Assembly (NCBI RefSeq): GCF_003298775.1
Contig: NZ_QNTQ01000010.1
Location: 124,001-188,000, forward strand
DNA from: Rhodosalinus halophilus
GTDB lineage: Bacteria; Pseudomonadota; Alphaproteobacteria; Rhodobacterales; Rhodobacteraceae
Reading direction: 5' to 3'
DNA length: 64,000 nucleotides
Both the position numbers and the translations under genes were made by a program. Each line of letters opens with the position of its first letter. Position 1 is the first letter of the stretch. Under the pieces are notes generated by a model, which was given only the letters and a program-made list of their open reading frames with translations, was not told where the DNA came from and ran no database searches. Positions 63,785 to 64,000 of the stretch are shown here, one piece after another.

Positions 63785-64000
63785 CTAGCTCGTCGGTTCC
63801 CCACCGGTCCCCGCGCCCATCACCAGCGTCCACCAGATCTTGCCGTTCGGCTCCTGATACCAGGCGAAGCCCATGTCGCGTGCCCGCCGGTCGAGGATGA
63901 TGGCGCGGGTGGCCTCTTCCTCCATCCAGGCGGCCAGGGTCTGCACCTCGGTTTCGTAGGTCTCCGAGATCGTCTCTCCGAGGAACTGCCCCTCGTAGCC
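63785..64000 (-). CDS. CAP/SCP-domain protein, C-terminal part, cut by right edge
   Basis: 72 codons are visible, ending at a TAG at 63785-63787. The residues 'LGETISETYETEVQTLAAW', then 'ILDRRARDMGFAWYQE' and 'IWWTLVMGAG', match the end of secreted CAP (SCP-like) domain proteins. The start lies beyond the window. Confidence 0.75.
   Translation of the reverse strand, partial: GYEGQFLGETISETYETEVQTLAAWMEEEATRAIILDRRARDMGFAWYQEPNGKIWWTLVMGAGTGGEPTS

Noticed and set aside
1-64000. tRNA, rRNA, riboswitch, CRISPR, insertion sequence or prophage
   Set aside because: Reading the gaps on both strands showed no cloverleaf, no regular spaced repeats, no transposase or integrase, and no known riboswitch core; short RNAs could be missed without a search tool.

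Overview
The window is GC-rich bacterial chromosome with dense, often overlapping genes (ATGA and GTGA junctions are common). Gene content and order point to an alphaproteobacterium of the order Rhodobacterales (Roseobacter/Rhodobacter relatives). The main clues are a flagellar cluster with fliL-motE-motA diverging from fliF-fliH-fliN-fliP, maeB next to mutS, the maf-aroE-coaE-dnaQ / secB / fxsA / Tim44-like block facing hemJ-rho-mnmE-mnmG-rsmG-parA-parB, and a NaChBac-type sodium channel. No species is claimed. No tRNA, rRNA, CRISPR array, insertion sequence or prophage was seen.

Layout. (1) 1-14080: flagellar genes. A minus-strand operon (fliL, a small coiled-coil protein, motE, motA, and a very large exported protein that runs off the left edge) diverges from fliF-fliH-fliN-fliP. 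A second minus-strand operon carries flgE-flgK-flgL-flgI, with motB upstream. (2) 14274-21184: surface polysaccharide genes (yjbH-yjbF, a CapD/WbpM-type dehydratase, an initiating sugar transferase, a Wza-type export lipoprotein). (3) 21233-41909: a mixed housekeeping region: cytochrome c, MFS transporter, PfkB kinase, malic enzyme, mutS, a response regulator-PP2C phosphatase facing an Hpt protein, SDR, ilvA, argG, msrA, Smr, mltA, Tim44-like, fxsA, secB, dnaQ, coaE, aroE, maf. (4) 41910-42318: the only gene-free stretch over 300 bases, and the best candidate for the chromosome replication origin. It has a very AT-rich core flanked by six TTGTCC boxes, genes point away on both sides, and two parS sites lie 3-5 kb to the right. 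(5) 42319-49724: hemJ, rho, mnmE, mnmG, rsmG, parA, parB. (6) 49731-64000: hemW-rdgB-rph, the heat-shock pair hrcA-grpE, nudix hydrolases, hslO, cca, two ABC exporters, an RlmD-like methyltransferase, a voltage-gated sodium channel, an L,D-transpeptidase and the end of a CAP-domain gene cut by the right edge.

How the parts may work together. Three sites matching the CtrA consensus (TTAA-N7-TTAA, or one mismatch) lie in promoter regions: fliL/fliF, flgE, and the capD-like gene. This suggests that motility and surface polysaccharide are wired to the same CtrA cell-cycle regulator next to the origin. The response regulator-PP2C/Hpt pair could feed such a circuit. The most original candidates are the large exported protein co-translated with motA (a possible undescribed stator or motor scaffold), the origin itself with its non-canonical DnaA-like boxes, and the 143-base overlap of rsmG into parA.
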